Of a stretch of 64,000 bases of DNA, positions 13,369-24,274 are shown in pieces; positions within the stretch are counted from its first letter, which is position 1; the number at the start of each line of letters is the position of its first letter. The stretch spans positions 18,778,743-18,842,742 of the forward strand of contig OY821772.1 of assembly GCA_963682175.1 (NCBI GenBank), read 5' to 3'. This DNA is from Triglochin maritima (lineage: Eukaryota; Streptophyta; Magnoliopsida; Alismatales; Juncaginaceae). The translations under genes were made by a program, and so were the position numbers. The notes beneath the pieces were generated by a model, which saw nothing but the letters and a program-made list of their open reading frames with translations, was not told where the DNA came from and made no database searches.

Positions 13369-14569
13369 TGATGTGAATTTTTATTTATACCGCAAGTGCA
13401 CGGCGTCAATGAAGACGTGGCAAATACGGGTCGAACACAAGGAGGGAGAGATCTTGTTATTTTTGTGATTTTCGATTAAGGGAAAGGAAGAGAGAGAAAT
13501 AAGTTGGTTTTGAGATTTTTGGGTTTTAATTATCTAAAGCAAGAAACATGAACAATTAAAACTAAAATAAGAACAAAGATGGTGAATTCCGTTGGGTGGA
13601 GGTTTAGATATCGGGTTTAGATTAGAGAATGCAGAAACTTATAATAAATCATATTAGTTATAAAGCATTACATGATAAATGATTTAACATAAACTCAAGT
13701 AATCAAAATATACTAATCACGAAATTAAAATAATAACATTTATTCGTCTTCTCTTCACCCTAAATCCGTCACCTCCACCTTTTGGAAAGAGTTAGAAACT
13801 CATAAGGGGAGGAAGAAGGGGTCCTAGAGAAATTACAAAAGAAAATAAAACAACAGAAATTTATTAAACTAAGGAATAAAAACTAGAACATAAGCTAAGG
13901 GACCAAGGACCATTTTTACATCGTTCTTGGGGCTATTTATAGTTGCTACAAGGGACCTAAGTATAACATTGGAAAGTACACGTGTCCAGACACGACTAGA
14001 CAAAATTGAAGCACACGGATTGCTAAGGGGGCGGCGGAATCGCCGCATAGTGTATGTGTTGTGCGGCGGAAACGCCGCAATATATTCTCTGATTTCATCT
14101 GGATTTTTGCTGTGTGTTTATGGTATGATATGATCCTCCTTTGCGCGTCTGGATGATTTCTTTCCATTCCCTTGAGCTCCGAATTATTTCCTTCATATAT
14201 TTGGAGATCCACCTTGATTTTTCTTTAGATTTTCTCCAAGATAATATTTTGGTGTTTTAATTGCAATTAGGTCCTTGGCTTTTTGCAATTAAGTCCCCGG
14301 CTACTTTTGTGCTTAAGTCCTTGTTCTTTTGTAATTAGGTCTTGAATGCTTTAATGCTTGGATGCATTTCCATTTTAAACCCGATAAACTTGAACTTGGT
14401 CTTTATGATAGAAATGAATCTTTTGCACGCGTTTATGCTCGGGACGTGGGTAATTTGCATTCAGGTCCCTGTATTCTGTAAATAAGACTAAACACATACC
14501 TTAGTAGCATTTATTGATATAAAAGTAATCTAAATGAAAGACATATGATGCAATGTATGCAATGCATCA
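13369..14569 (-). repeat. Solo LTR of an Athila-like Gypsy element, 1201 bp
   Basis: It starts TGATGTG and ends GCATCA and is flanked by a perfect 5-bp duplication CGGCT (13364-13368 and 14570-14574). The uninterrupted version of the flanking sequence is seen at about 21690-21860, which confirms the insertion. It has the family's TACCGCAAGTGCACGG end (about 13388) and a TATA-like CTATAAATAG on the minus strand (complement at 13933-13942). Two GC-rich hairpins lie upstream of that TATA at 14031-14046 and 14062-14079. No internal region remains, as expected after LTR-LTR recombination. Confidence 0.88.
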
Positions 14570-14574
14570 CGGCT

Positions 14575-15480
14575 CAAACAAGCTTAGGTTGGCTATAGGT
14601 TCTTAGACTAGACGACGCCTAACCACAACTCTCAACACTCCCGAACGCCTCACCTCCCTCGGCCGAAGGTCACAAAGACGAATGAGAAAGTCAAGACCCG
14701 GAGGTCCCAAAAATCTCAATGCAACTAAGAAAACGACGACGTTCATACCATGACGTCGAGAATGGGCTTGTCTCCTAAGTGCGCCCAAATCCTAGGAGTT
14801 AATGTCTACTTGATTTTAGATTAAAGCTTTACTTGAGTGTGGTTTGTCTGGCTAAGGGAGGGGTGATGAAATCCCCCACCTTATCTTGAAGACCATAGGT
14901 GGTACCCCTTAAAGATATTTTGAATCCTTACGCTAGCAAGGAACTCACCATACAAGCACTTACCCCACTCTTGTTCCAATGTACCTTACTAACTAATGCA
15001 TGCTCTATTTATGCATAAATTAGAGAACAGGTGCACGTACCTCACGCCAGCAATCGACAACAAGAATGTAAAGAAAAGAAAAGACGAGTGTCTACAAGGT
15101 CTACAAATGATGCATGACTTAGATGGCAATCAGTCTAATGTTTGGCTTTGGATTTTAAAGGCCAAGTTGATTAAATATGGGATTGATGGGTTTGTTAAAT
15201 GATTTGGGAGAAATATACAGGTCCAGACAAGAAAAATTGAACTCCCAGAAAACTACTGTATCATGACCAACAACAAGAAGAAATTTTGGGGAAAAAGGAG
15301 CTCACCAGGCCGCCAATCAGCGATCTCAGTCCACTACCTGGCGGTCTTGATTGCATCAAATGCTCCAAAATTTGTCTTGTGTCTTCCCTTGTACACTTTG
15401 AACATCCTCAAATAAAACAAAACTAAAAGCAAAAGATCAAATCCACTCGAATCATCCAAACCAGAGTCTGGACAGAGCAC
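14575..15480 (-). other. Athila-type leader between primer site and gag
   Basis: Untranslated leader DNA with no gene. It is similar along much of its length to 21800-22490 (shared phrases include AAGACGACGCCTAA and ACTAACTAATGC), so the two are copies of one family. Confidence 0.6.
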
Positions 15481-15499
15481 CTCCCCGGCAACGACGCCA
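15481..15499 (-). other. Primer binding site, tRNA-Asp type
   Basis: The minus strand reads TGGCGTCGTTGCCGGGGAG, differing at one base from the TGGCGCCGTTGCCGGGGA site used by Athila-type elements. It abuts the U5 end of the LTR and fixes the orientation of the element. Confidence 0.85.
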
Positions 15500-16987
15500 A
15501 AAACTTATTTCAATTAAGTATTAACCACAAGTGCACTGCGTCGGTGAAGGCGTGGCAAGTACGGGTCGAGTCCACAGGGAGGTGTGTCAACTCTGGTTCT
15601 TTAGAAATCAAGTGGGAAAGGAGAGGAGAAGTTGTTGATTATGCTAACTAACTACACTAAACTATGAATGAATTAACAATTAAACTAAAACCCCATGAAG
15701 TGGATGTGTGTAGGTATGTGTGTGTGTGTGAGTGGATCTTCATTTCAATTAGGCACAAGTGTAGTTTGTGTGGCATACAAGTAGAAGCTAGTGTACAAAA
15801 GTAAGTGTAGGATACACAACACTACATGGCAAACCATGAACGTGCATATCTCACATAAAGTTTAGGTTGATTTTAGATTGTCAAGCATGCAATAAGTACC
15901 TAGTATGTCCATTAGAGCATCAATTAATCCTACATAAAACCTAAATCATTCATGTGAATGTGCACCAAACATGGATCCATACATAACTAGTCATTTCCAT
16001 CAAACCATTACACGCAACAAGATAAACACTAAAGCTAGCTTAAGATAAGTACCTAGTGTCGACATTATTCCATCTAATACAATCTTAAGCATGCTACGAT
16101 TATATATCTACATTAAGCACATGAAATGGCACAAATAAAAGAACTCATCACTATCACATAATCTACATCACCTCCACCCCAAATGGGGTGGATCTACTCT
16201 CTCCACATTAAGCTAACAATTGTATTAAGGAAAAAAGACATTCTACTAATTATACTGAGATTAAGAGAACAAAACTAAGCTAAACATGCAAACATTAAAA
16301 GAGACAACATTAGAACATACTAAGAAAAATTATTTTATTGATATCTCACATTACCAATAACATTTTTTTCCACTTGAGTTTTGCTCCAAGGCTTTACTCC
16401 AGGTAGAGAGAATGGCCACCAAGCATTGGGTAGATTACAAAGAAGTAAGAAGAGTTCTATTTATAGGCATGAAAAAGGAAAACTGGGGACAATCCCCCGT
16501 TGTGGGACTATGAAACATTCCCATAGTAGACATAAACACATAACTCATATCAGCGCGAAACTGGGAAGGATTCTGAGCAAAACGAACCGCTAATTGGCGG
16601 TCACTTTTCTCGGATCTACTCCGGTTTCGGCTATCTTCTTTGGTGTTTCAATTCGTCATGGGGTGCACTCGGATCGGTAATTGGAGTATGGACTTGAATC
16701 TAATTGCCAAAATACTCGTCATGATGGTGCAGAATTTCTTGATTTCCTATTTGGTCCCTCCATGCTTACGTCCAGGTCCTTCCTTCTTGTAGATGGGTCA
16801 TTGGGTATGACCGAGAGGTCCATTTTGCTTCATTTAAGTCCTTTCTTCTTATGTTTCAGTCTTTTTTCTATTCCATTCTCTTCTTTATTACCTAATACCT
16901 GAAATATAACAATAAACACTCGAGTAGCACAATATTAGGATAAAATAAGGATATATAGCATGAATATGATGCAAGATATCCTACTAA
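15500..16987 (-). repeat. 5' LTR of the Athila-type fragment
   Basis: Related to the LTRs at 56077-57470 and 57830-59393. It contains a TATA region (complement of CTATTTATAGG at 16457-16467), the GGGGACAATCCCCC box (about 16487) and a near-palindrome ACCGCTAATTGGCGGT (16586-16601). The outer edge at 16987 is set by where CACTA coding resumes. Confidence 0.82.
16586..16601. promoter_or_regulatory. LTR palindrome, imperfect copy
   Basis: ACCGCTAATTGGCGGT has one mismatched pair. It lies upstream of the LTR's TATA region and corresponds in position to the perfect palindromes in related LTRs at 55881-55900, 57079-57096 and 58998-59011. Function unknown. Confidence 0.5.
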
Positions 16988-18156
16988 TTACGCCAACAAG
17001 ACCCAATTCACGAGAATGAGCCACGAAATCAGATGGCCGATCGGGGCTGACCACTGGCTGCACCGGAAGAGTCGACACAAAGGAAGAAGTTGTCCTATGG
17101 AGGGATACAATACTTGGAAAATCACGATCCAATCTCTCCATAACAAGTTGTAATTTATTTTGCAAATCTAAAATTTGTTGCTCGTATTTGTTATGAACTG
17201 GTTATGAACTTGGGCGACTAGTTTTTCCATAATATTATCGCAGTCCAACCCTACTCCCTAACCCCCCCCCCCCCCCCCCCGTACACGACCGAGATGTTCG
17301 TCAGTTCCTAAGGTTTCACGAAGAATGTCATTCTGACCATCTGATACAAAATCGCGTTGGGAGTCTCTCAACTTCAAAGAGTCCTAACGTTTAAAAACAA
17401 TTATTAAAATAATTGAAATATATAAATTTATTGAATGTGATTTGATGATCATACAAGTGATACAACTTACTATCTTCGAGCCAACCGCTTACGACTCGTC
17501 TGTGATGTACTCCCCTTTAGAGTTTACCCTCGCTCCATCGAGCCACGGGGGAAGGAGGAGACAGTTACTTGCTTGCTCCCCACTCATACAGTAGTCAATT
17601 GCCTGTTGTTTCTTCAGGGCCATTTTTTCGGTCATCATTTGTTGTTCTAATTTCCAGTATCCCGATCAAGACAGACGATGAAGACACTTGTTTTTTAAAT
17701 CGACGTTCTTGGTTTTTTTCTCGGAGAGCCTCCAACAGGATGACACATATCCCATCCACTTATTCTTCAAAGTGGCAGTGGATTCGAACTCAAAACTTTC
17801 CTATAACACGTTACTATTTTAAATTTCTATATATTAAAAGTTTATCTAAAACCAAAGAACATTATAATGGACTCATTACCTGCACATCGTCTGAAAATGG
17901 TGTCTTTCAGCTTCTGATCAACTTCGGTCCAACTCGACAAACAGATGTCAATTTTGGACGTCGTTAGGTTCCCCACATAACTATACCAGTGATCATATAG
18001 CATGCCTATCAGCTCAAGACGACTATCAAACTGGATCAGAATTATACCGTCTCTATTCCTTTTGCCCACGAATTCTTTCATGAGAGTAGGACCTCGTGAA
18101 CCGTAAGTCTTCGAGTCATCAAACTTTGATGGAATGGGTTTCTTTTTTGGAGCCAT
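16988..18156 (-). pseudogene. Second gene of the CACTA element (decayed, truncated)
   Basis: It begins at an ATG at 18156 with MAPKKKPIPSKF and continues RGPTLMKEFVGKRNRDGIILIQFD...LIGMLYDHWYSYVGNLTT...CLSSWTEVDQKLKDTIF, which fits the plant En/Spm-associated domain at the start of CACTA second genes. Further on are DGQNDILRETLGTDEHLGRVRG (about 17380-17290), a typical later block, and KLQLVMERLDRDFPSIVSL before the Athila LTR. A run of 18 C at about 17263-17280 falls just after GRVRG. The C-terminal protease domain lies beyond the insertion. Stops and the insertion disable it. Confidence 0.78.
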
Positions 18157-18199
18157 GATACAATAAAAGGTAAAATCAAGACGTTCAAAAATAAGTCAA

Positions 18200-21100
18200 G
18201 ACTCAAGACATTATATGGTTATTATTGAAAAAACATTTTGCACCTTTAGGATTTCTTTTTTCTTCATGGATTTCAATCCATATACCTTCACTGTGATCAT
18301 CTCTTGCGATAAATGTCTCAACATGTATTTCATCATCTAGTGACCTCAACTCGGGTACTTGCTTACAGAAAGGTGGTGTCTCTTCATACTCGATGAGGCT
18401 ACCATCTAATACATTTTTTCGCTTCTAGAATTATTAACCATTTTTTATCACATGGATCAGCCACATAAAAGACTTGTTTCTCTTGGGAAGCCAAAATAAA
18501 AGGTTCTCCTTTAAATCCTTCTTTCGAAAAATCAATTGAAGTTAACCCCAAGTCATCCACTAGAACTCCACTTTTATTATCAAATCACTTGCATCTAAAT
18601 ACAGGAACTTTGAATTTAACAAAGTCTAGCTCTCATATGTCTTCAATTACCCAGTAATAGGACATGTTGGCGTATACATGATTCTTGTCTTTAAAACTAG
18701 ACACATGCAAAGACTCTGCTTTTAAAGTGACCCCATTGTTCTGAACAATACTTTTGGCATATTCACAAATAGTGTAGAATGAGTATCCATTAATATCATA
18801 GCCACTGTAACTTATAACAGCAGAATGCTGACCGTAGGCCAACTACTGTATTATCTCTGAAACATTATGCTTATAAGAAACCCTTTTGAACCAAGAGATG
18901 AAATTCTTATTGTGCCTATTAATTACTTGGTTATCACTCCATAAATGATTCATTTATTTTAAAAGATTCATGTGTTCATTTAGATAAGGTTGAACTTCAT
19001 TAGAATTGCACAACACATACAAATCTACTGTCATTAAGTCATCTCATTTGGATTTACCATTTTCATCCCACACGTGTCTTTACCATCATAATGTTTATCT
19101 TGACGATTGTTAGGAAGTCCAATATTTTTGGTGTTAGCTAGGAAATTAAGCCTAATGAAAACACATTTATACATTCATACATGTTTATACACGAAGGAAA
19201 ACAAAAAAATTAAGTATGAACCAACAGAATTTTCTTCACAACAACAAGCACGAGACACGCGCCCTCCTTCGTCAGTGATACATGTTTTTTTGCTAACAAT
19301 ATTGGACTTATACATTCATACATGTTTATACACGAAGGAAAACAAAAAAATTAAGTATGAACCAACAGAATTTTCTTCACAACAACAAGCACGAGACACG
19401 CGCCCTCCTTCGTCAGTGATACATGTTTTTTTGCTAACAATATTGGACAATATATGAACAATATACATGTTTTTTTGCTCGATAACCTCATCAGTGATGT
19501 ATCATTTAACAATATTAGCATCTGGCCTTAGACGATTTTTACAACAACCTTTCAACACCTTCGTATAGCACTCAAAAGGATATATCCACCTTAAAAAAAT
19601 AGGTCCACACAATTTAACTTCTCTAACCAAAACTTTACTATGGCATGTCTAGCATGTTTCAGTAATATGGATCTCAATGCTACAGGTAACAACTGCTGCA
19701 TTAAAGTGTGGCAATCGTGAGACTTCATCCCCATAAGTTTCAAATCCTTAATAAGAACAAGACTGCTAATATTTGAATAATAACTCTATGGAACTCTCAC
19801 ATCACGCAAACACTGACATAAAACGTTTTTCTCCATTCTAGACAATGTATAACAAGTTGGAGATAAGTAGCTATGGTCTCCCTTCTTCTCTGGTGCCAGC
19901 GATGCACGTATACCAAGGTTAACAAGATCAAGTCTAGTATTATATCCATCTTTTGTCTTACCATGTATGTTCAACAGAGTGCCAACAAGACTATCACAAA
20001 CGTTTTTCTCTACATGCATCATATCAATACAATGTCTAACTTCTTAAGTTTTCCAATAAGGAAGATAAAAAATATGGATCTTTTTTCTAAGAACTTTTGT
20101 CATTTCCTCGTTTGTATGGTTTTCCAAATTCACACTCAACGTTCATTACACATTCATACACCTTTTCAACGCTGATTTCAACTGGCGGATTCTGAAACTC
20201 TTTTTTTTTGTTAAATGTCTTCTTCAATCTGCGATAAGGATGAGAGTTTCGCAAAAATCTCTGACGACCAAGATAGACTGTCTTACAACTATTAATAAGT
20301 TGTAAGGAGCATGTATTCTCTTTGCAAATTGGACAAGCTTTATGACCTTTGACAGAATATTCAAACAGAATACCATAAGGTGGAAAGTCATTAATTGTGT
20401 AATAAATCATTGGCCACATTACAAATGACTGCTGACAATAAGCATAAAAACTGACTCTCTGTCATCCCACAATCTTTTAAAGTCATCAATTAAGGGTCTT
20501 AAATACATATCTACGTCGTTTCCAGGTTGCTTCAGACCATATATCATTAAGGACAACATAATATGTCTGCATTTCATGCATAACCACAGTGGCAGATTGT
20601 AAATTATAAGCATAACAGGCCCAGAATTGTGAATGTTGCTCAGACTACCGAAATGATTCATTCTGTCGGTACAAAGTCTAAGTCGTAGATTCCTGGATTC
20701 TTCACCAAACAAAGGGAAGTCATAATCTACTTTTTTCCACTGAGGTGAATCTGCAGGATGACGTAGCAACTGATCATTTTGTTTCTCACGATCAGCATGC
20801 CATGTCAAGTTTTTGGAATCATCCTTACACGCAACAAACATTTAAGCCTTGGTATTATCGGAAGATACCACAAAACTTTAGCAGGAGGTCCTTTGATTTT
20901 CAAATCATCATCATCTACATTGTGTTTCGATCCACTGCGTTTCATTTTGTATCGTGAAATATTACACCCATTGTATAGGAATGTAAGTTTTCAAACTCAC
21001 CCCTATACAATATACAATCATTCGGACATGCTTATATCTTCCTATATTCTATTCCCATAGGACAATAGTTTTTTAGCATCATAAGTTCTATCTGGCAGTT

Positions 21101-21617
21101 CATTATCATCTGGAACATCTCTTTCACTAGCTTCAACAATGATGTGAAACTAACATCAGTCCAACCATTTCCTGCTTTTAAATTGTACAATTTCAACACC
21201 CCTGACAATCTAATAAATTTGGTGCAACCCTTATACAACAGCTTCTCATTGTCACTCAAGAAACTACCAAGTAAATCAGGGTTGGCCGAAAAGTTTTCAG
21301 CTATATCCTGAACCATGTCCTCTAACTGAACTCCCACACTTACATTGTCTTGTCATTCTTGGAACCACTTAATGACTCATTTTCGCCGTCTCATATCCAC
21401 CGTTCGTAACTTGTGTCAAAACATTTCTCAAACAAATGATTTTTTATTTTCCGAAAACTCAGCACTGACATATTATGGCACTTACTGCATGGACAATAAA
21501 TCATGTCGTTGTCATTCCTATTCTTTGAATGATTTTTGGCAACCTCTAAGAACATATTCACTCCATTCTCATACTCATCACTCAATTGGTTTGAAAGAAT
21601 TCAATCTCGATCCATTT
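18200..21617 (-). pseudogene. TNP2-type CACTA transposase (decayed)
   Basis: From an ATG near 21617 the minus strand reads MDRD, stop, then LSDEYENGVNMFLEVA...MIYCPCSKCHN, the transposase-associated zinc motif at the N-terminus of TNP2 proteins. The TNP2 core follows across 21337-20087 (WHADREKQNDQLLRHPADSPQWKKVD, GPVMLIIYNLPLWLCMK, KGHKACPICKENT). Next come MHVEKNVCDSLVGTLLNI (20022), HCHTLMQQLLPVALRSIL-like sequence (about 19740-19660) and the C-terminal block GYDINGYSFYTICEYAKS...NSGVTL-like (18842-18633). Many in-frame stops and a roughly 310-bp insertion (19130-19450) show that it is dead. Confidence 0.88.
19167..19448. repeat. Perfect 141-bp tandem duplication inside the TNP2 remnant
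   Basis: Units 19167-19307 and 19308-19448 look identical base for base, each beginning TTATACATTCATACATG and ending ATATTGGAC. About 110 bp of the unit, plus about 25 bp of left flank, recurs with one substitution at about 23073-23208 near the CACTA terminus. The duplication is therefore recent compared with the surrounding decayed gene. Confidence 0.9.
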
Positions 21618-21664
21618 CAATTTAAACATAAACAAAAATAATAGTTATTATTGAAGTAAAAAAA

Positions 21665-22490
21665 ATCAATTTAAAAGGTGTTCGTAGATGAGAAGATCCG
21701 GAGACATGAAGATGAGAAAAGAATGACTCAGGAGAGAGGAGATGAAATCCTTAATCTAGTGTGGGAATAAGGAAGGTTAGAAACCTAACTAAGCAATCAA
21801 GGCAAAAACAAGCCTAAAGTCCAATATAGGTCCTTAGCACAAGACGACGCCTAATTTCGAGATCCCACCCAGGACCACTAGTCTGTATGAAATCAAGAAC
21901 CCGGAGGTTCTTAAAATCTCTACGATGCTAGATGGGAAACAACGTTCAGACCATAACGGTCTTAAACAGCGAGGACCACTAGTCTGTAGGAAATTAAGAA
22001 CCCAAAGGTTCCTGAAATCTCAGAGAGACTAGATGGGCAATGACGTTCAGGCCATAACGGTCTTAAACGGTTTCCTCTCCTTAATGTGTCTGAAAATCTT
22101 AGGGGCCAACATCTAAATTGATTTTATTAAGGCTCTTTTATTATGTGGTTTTTGGGCCTAGGAAAGGATGATGGAACCCCCCCCCCCCACCTCATCTCCT
22201 ATAGGTGACTGCTTCTAGGTGTTTTTCAAACCTTAATCTAACAAACAACACACCAAACAATCACTCATTTTCTTATTTCAATGAATCCTACTAACTAATG
22301 CGTGCTTTCTAATGAATGATGAGTGAAAGAGATTACGTACCTTAAGCCAGCAATCTATGACAGAAATCGTAAAAGAAAAAATAAATACGATGATGGAAAG
22401 TCTTATATGATGAATGACTTAGCAAATATTGTCTAATCTTTTGTTATAGGTTATTAAATGCCAAGTTGCTTAAGGGGGTTGATGAGTTAT
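21665..22490 (-). repeat. Second copy of the Athila-type leader
   Basis: Similar to 13250-13368 joined to 14575-15200, without the solo LTR found there. It contains an internal duplication (GAGGACCACTAG-type phrase at about 21873 and 21970) and a run of about 12 C near 22171. No LTR, primer site or gene is attached. It lies just upstream of the TNP2 start codon. Confidence 0.6.
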
Positions 22491-23519
22491 TATCATACTA
22501 CCAATATATTTACATACAATATGTAAATAATATTGTAAACTAAGAGAAGCAAGGGAATAAACATTTAAAATATTAAAAGCAAGTATTAAAAATAATTACT
22601 TGGATTATAATTTTAAGACGGAAAACATATTAAACATAAAATATCATGTTATTAATAACAATTGGGATTATAATTTTCTTGATATTTTGGCAGAACCTCC
22701 CCTAAAAATTTGCTATGTAAAAATCTTCGAATACTGGGATTAACAAGAAAATGTATAATATTCTTCACTACATCATATTCACATTGCAAACATCAAACAT
22801 TCATATCATGTATCTAGTAGATTAAATGGAATCTAGTAGATATCAATCCAACTAAAATTCTAGCAATTTAATATCTACTGAAATTCAACTAAACATTGTC
22901 ACATGTAAAATTCAACTAAAAAATAAACATGTTTTTGCTGAAATTTTAAAAAATATATACATGTTTTTGCGGAAGAAATATACATGTTTTTGCGGAAAAA
23001 ATATACATGTTTTTGCTATGAACAATATACATGTTTTTTTGCTGAAACACATTTATACATGTAATGAAACCAAATTAAGCCTAATGAAAACACATTTATA
23101 CATTCATACATGTTTATACACGAAGGAAAACAAAAAAATTAAGTATGAACCAACAGAATTTTCTTCACAACAACAAGCACGAGACATGCGCCCTCCTTCG
23201 TCTTCAACCCAATCGTCGTCGAACCAAGTTGAAACACAACCAAAATCCACCTCAAACAACCAAAACAAACCCAAAACCTTTAACAAAAACTTGGTACTCG
23301 ACCAAAACGAACAGCCTGCATCGGGGTCGTGGAGGGTCAATGGTCGTCGTTGCAGTGGCGGAGGCGGTCAGGGGTCTTGTAGGAGGGTGATCAAGGTCGG
23401 GGAGGTGGCTGCAGTAGCGTAGTCGCGGAGTTGGCTACGGTTTCGTCGCGGAAGGGTTTAGGATGGAGGTTTTGTCAGGATAAAAGTGAAAATGTAATTG
23501 TTCGCTACTTATATAAGAC
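22491..23519. other. CACTA 5' non-coding region with short repeats
   Basis: No supportable gene. It contains an array built on ATACATGTTTTTGC (about 22938-23045, five or so units of 24 to 30 bp) and the third copy of the sequence duplicated at 19167-19448. Open frames near 23100-23420 have no recognisable domain and overlap this repeat. Confidence 0.5.
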
Positions 23520-23792
23520 CAATAGACGTCGATTATCTAATACATGCGACGTATGTTGTATAAATAGACGTCGGCTATACAACAAACGCGACGTCTATAC
23601 TATGACGTCTATACCTGGATAATAAACGTCGCCTAATAAACGTCAGTTGAAAAGGTTTTTACAAAACCCGGCGTCTATATTACCCTAATAGACGTCGGGT
23701 ATTATAAGAACTGACGTCTATACCTATAGACATCGTAGTTTCCTATATTCGACGTCTGTGTGACGACGACTATTCACTATTCTGCACTGGTG
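23520..23792 (-). repeat. CACTA terminus with subterminal gacgtc repeats
   Basis: About ten copies of a GACGTC core, mostly as ATAGACGTCG or GACGTCTATA in both orientations, occur in 240 bp, ending TTCTGCACTGGTG at 23792. Subterminal repeat arrays of this kind bind the TNPA-type protein in En/Spm elements. The reverse complement of the end is CACCAGTGCAGAA. The 3-bp target duplication cannot be checked without the other end. Confidence 0.7.
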
Positions 23793-24009
23793 ATCAACAC
23801 ATGAGCACTAATCTTAGTTGTGGATGTACCGACAACCTACACTGGTATATGTCAGATAATTATGGAAAACACTTTTTCTGACATAAGCATGATTTATTTA
23901 ATCAGAATGACTATTCATTAAATGGATAATTGTAGACCTGTGAGACGTCACCAACTAACATGTCGTCACACGGTGGTGATTAGGGATGTCAAAAGAACTG
24001 ATATGTATC

Positions 24010-24274
24010 TCTTAATTTTGGTGCAGGTTTAAAACTTGTATTTTGTTATTGTTGATTTTTCTTACAATGGTGAGAATATATATATTGTACATGCTATATT
24101 GGTTGAAATAAATCCGTTGGAGACTTTCCAACTTTGGAGGAGCGTGGGTCTTCAATTTGTTTCTATGTGTGCTTGATCTTGAGTGAAGGATTTGAGGAGG
24201 AGATTGCCTTGATTAGTGTAACGGCTATGATGAGATCCTCTGAGCCGCTTTTGGTATGCAATATGTTTTCAACA
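24010..24274 (-). repeat. 3' LTR of the young Copia element
   Basis: 265 bp; on the minus strand it begins TGTTGAAAACAT and ends AAAATTAAGA. The pol stop codon lies just inside it, at TGTTGA. Confidence 0.95.

Larger units (their letters stand above)
12049..16987 (-). mobile_element. 5' part of an Athila-type Ty3/Gypsy element
   Basis: On the minus strand the order is LTR (16987-15500), tRNA-Asp-type primer binding site (15499-15481), leader (15480-13200, interrupted by a solo LTR) and gag remains (13200-12049). Pol and the 3' LTR are missing. The right edge falls inside the second CACTA gene after codons reading HSRELGLVGV. The LTR resembles those at 56077-57470 and 57830-59393, including the CACAAGTGCAC end, the TATA region and the GGGGACAATCCCCC box. 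The left edge is only where gag-like sequence ends. Confidence 0.82.
1030..23792 (-). mobile_element. Nested remains of a CACTA (En/Spm) DNA transposon
   Basis: Pieces in one order and one strand fit a single CACTA element: a right terminus with gacgtc subterminal repeats (23520-23792), a TNP2-type transposase (21617 to 18200), a second gene (18156 to 16988), and a Ulp1-like cysteine protease domain (11890 to 11445, resuming at 1587 to about 1030). Gaps between the pieces are explained by later insertions: Athila-type DNA at 12049-16987 and 21665-22490, a Copia element at 1588-11439, and a MITE at 1186-1489. The terminus CACCAGTG (reverse complement at 23785-23792) is CACTA-like but not the classic CACTA. 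The left terminus was not found, so the left boundary is only where recognisable coding ends. That all parts come from one insertion is inference. Confidence 0.75.

Noticed and set aside
17263..17280. Run of 18 C considered as a G-quadruplex or regulatory element
   Set aside because: It is a homopolymer inside a decayed CACTA gene and is most simply slippage or an assembly-sensitive run.
17569..17967. A 132-codon plus-strand frame
   Set aside because: It is antisense to the second CACTA gene, whose minus-strand reading has recognisable blocks.
21643..22493. A 9-bp direct repeat AGTTATTAT flanks the second Athila leader copy, suggesting a MULE-like insertion
   Set aside because: The 9-mer is AT-rich and could occur by chance, and no inverted repeats lie next to it.
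22938..23045. Regular ATACATGTTTTTGC units considered as a CRISPR-like array
   Set aside because: Units are short, AT-rich and variable in spacing, in plant DNA and next to a CACTA terminus. They look like microsatellite-type repeats.
23104..23422. Overlapping frames on both strands near the CACTA terminus
   Set aside because: No domain, low-complexity Gln/Asn/Pro/Gly-rich translation, and overlap with a repeated segment.
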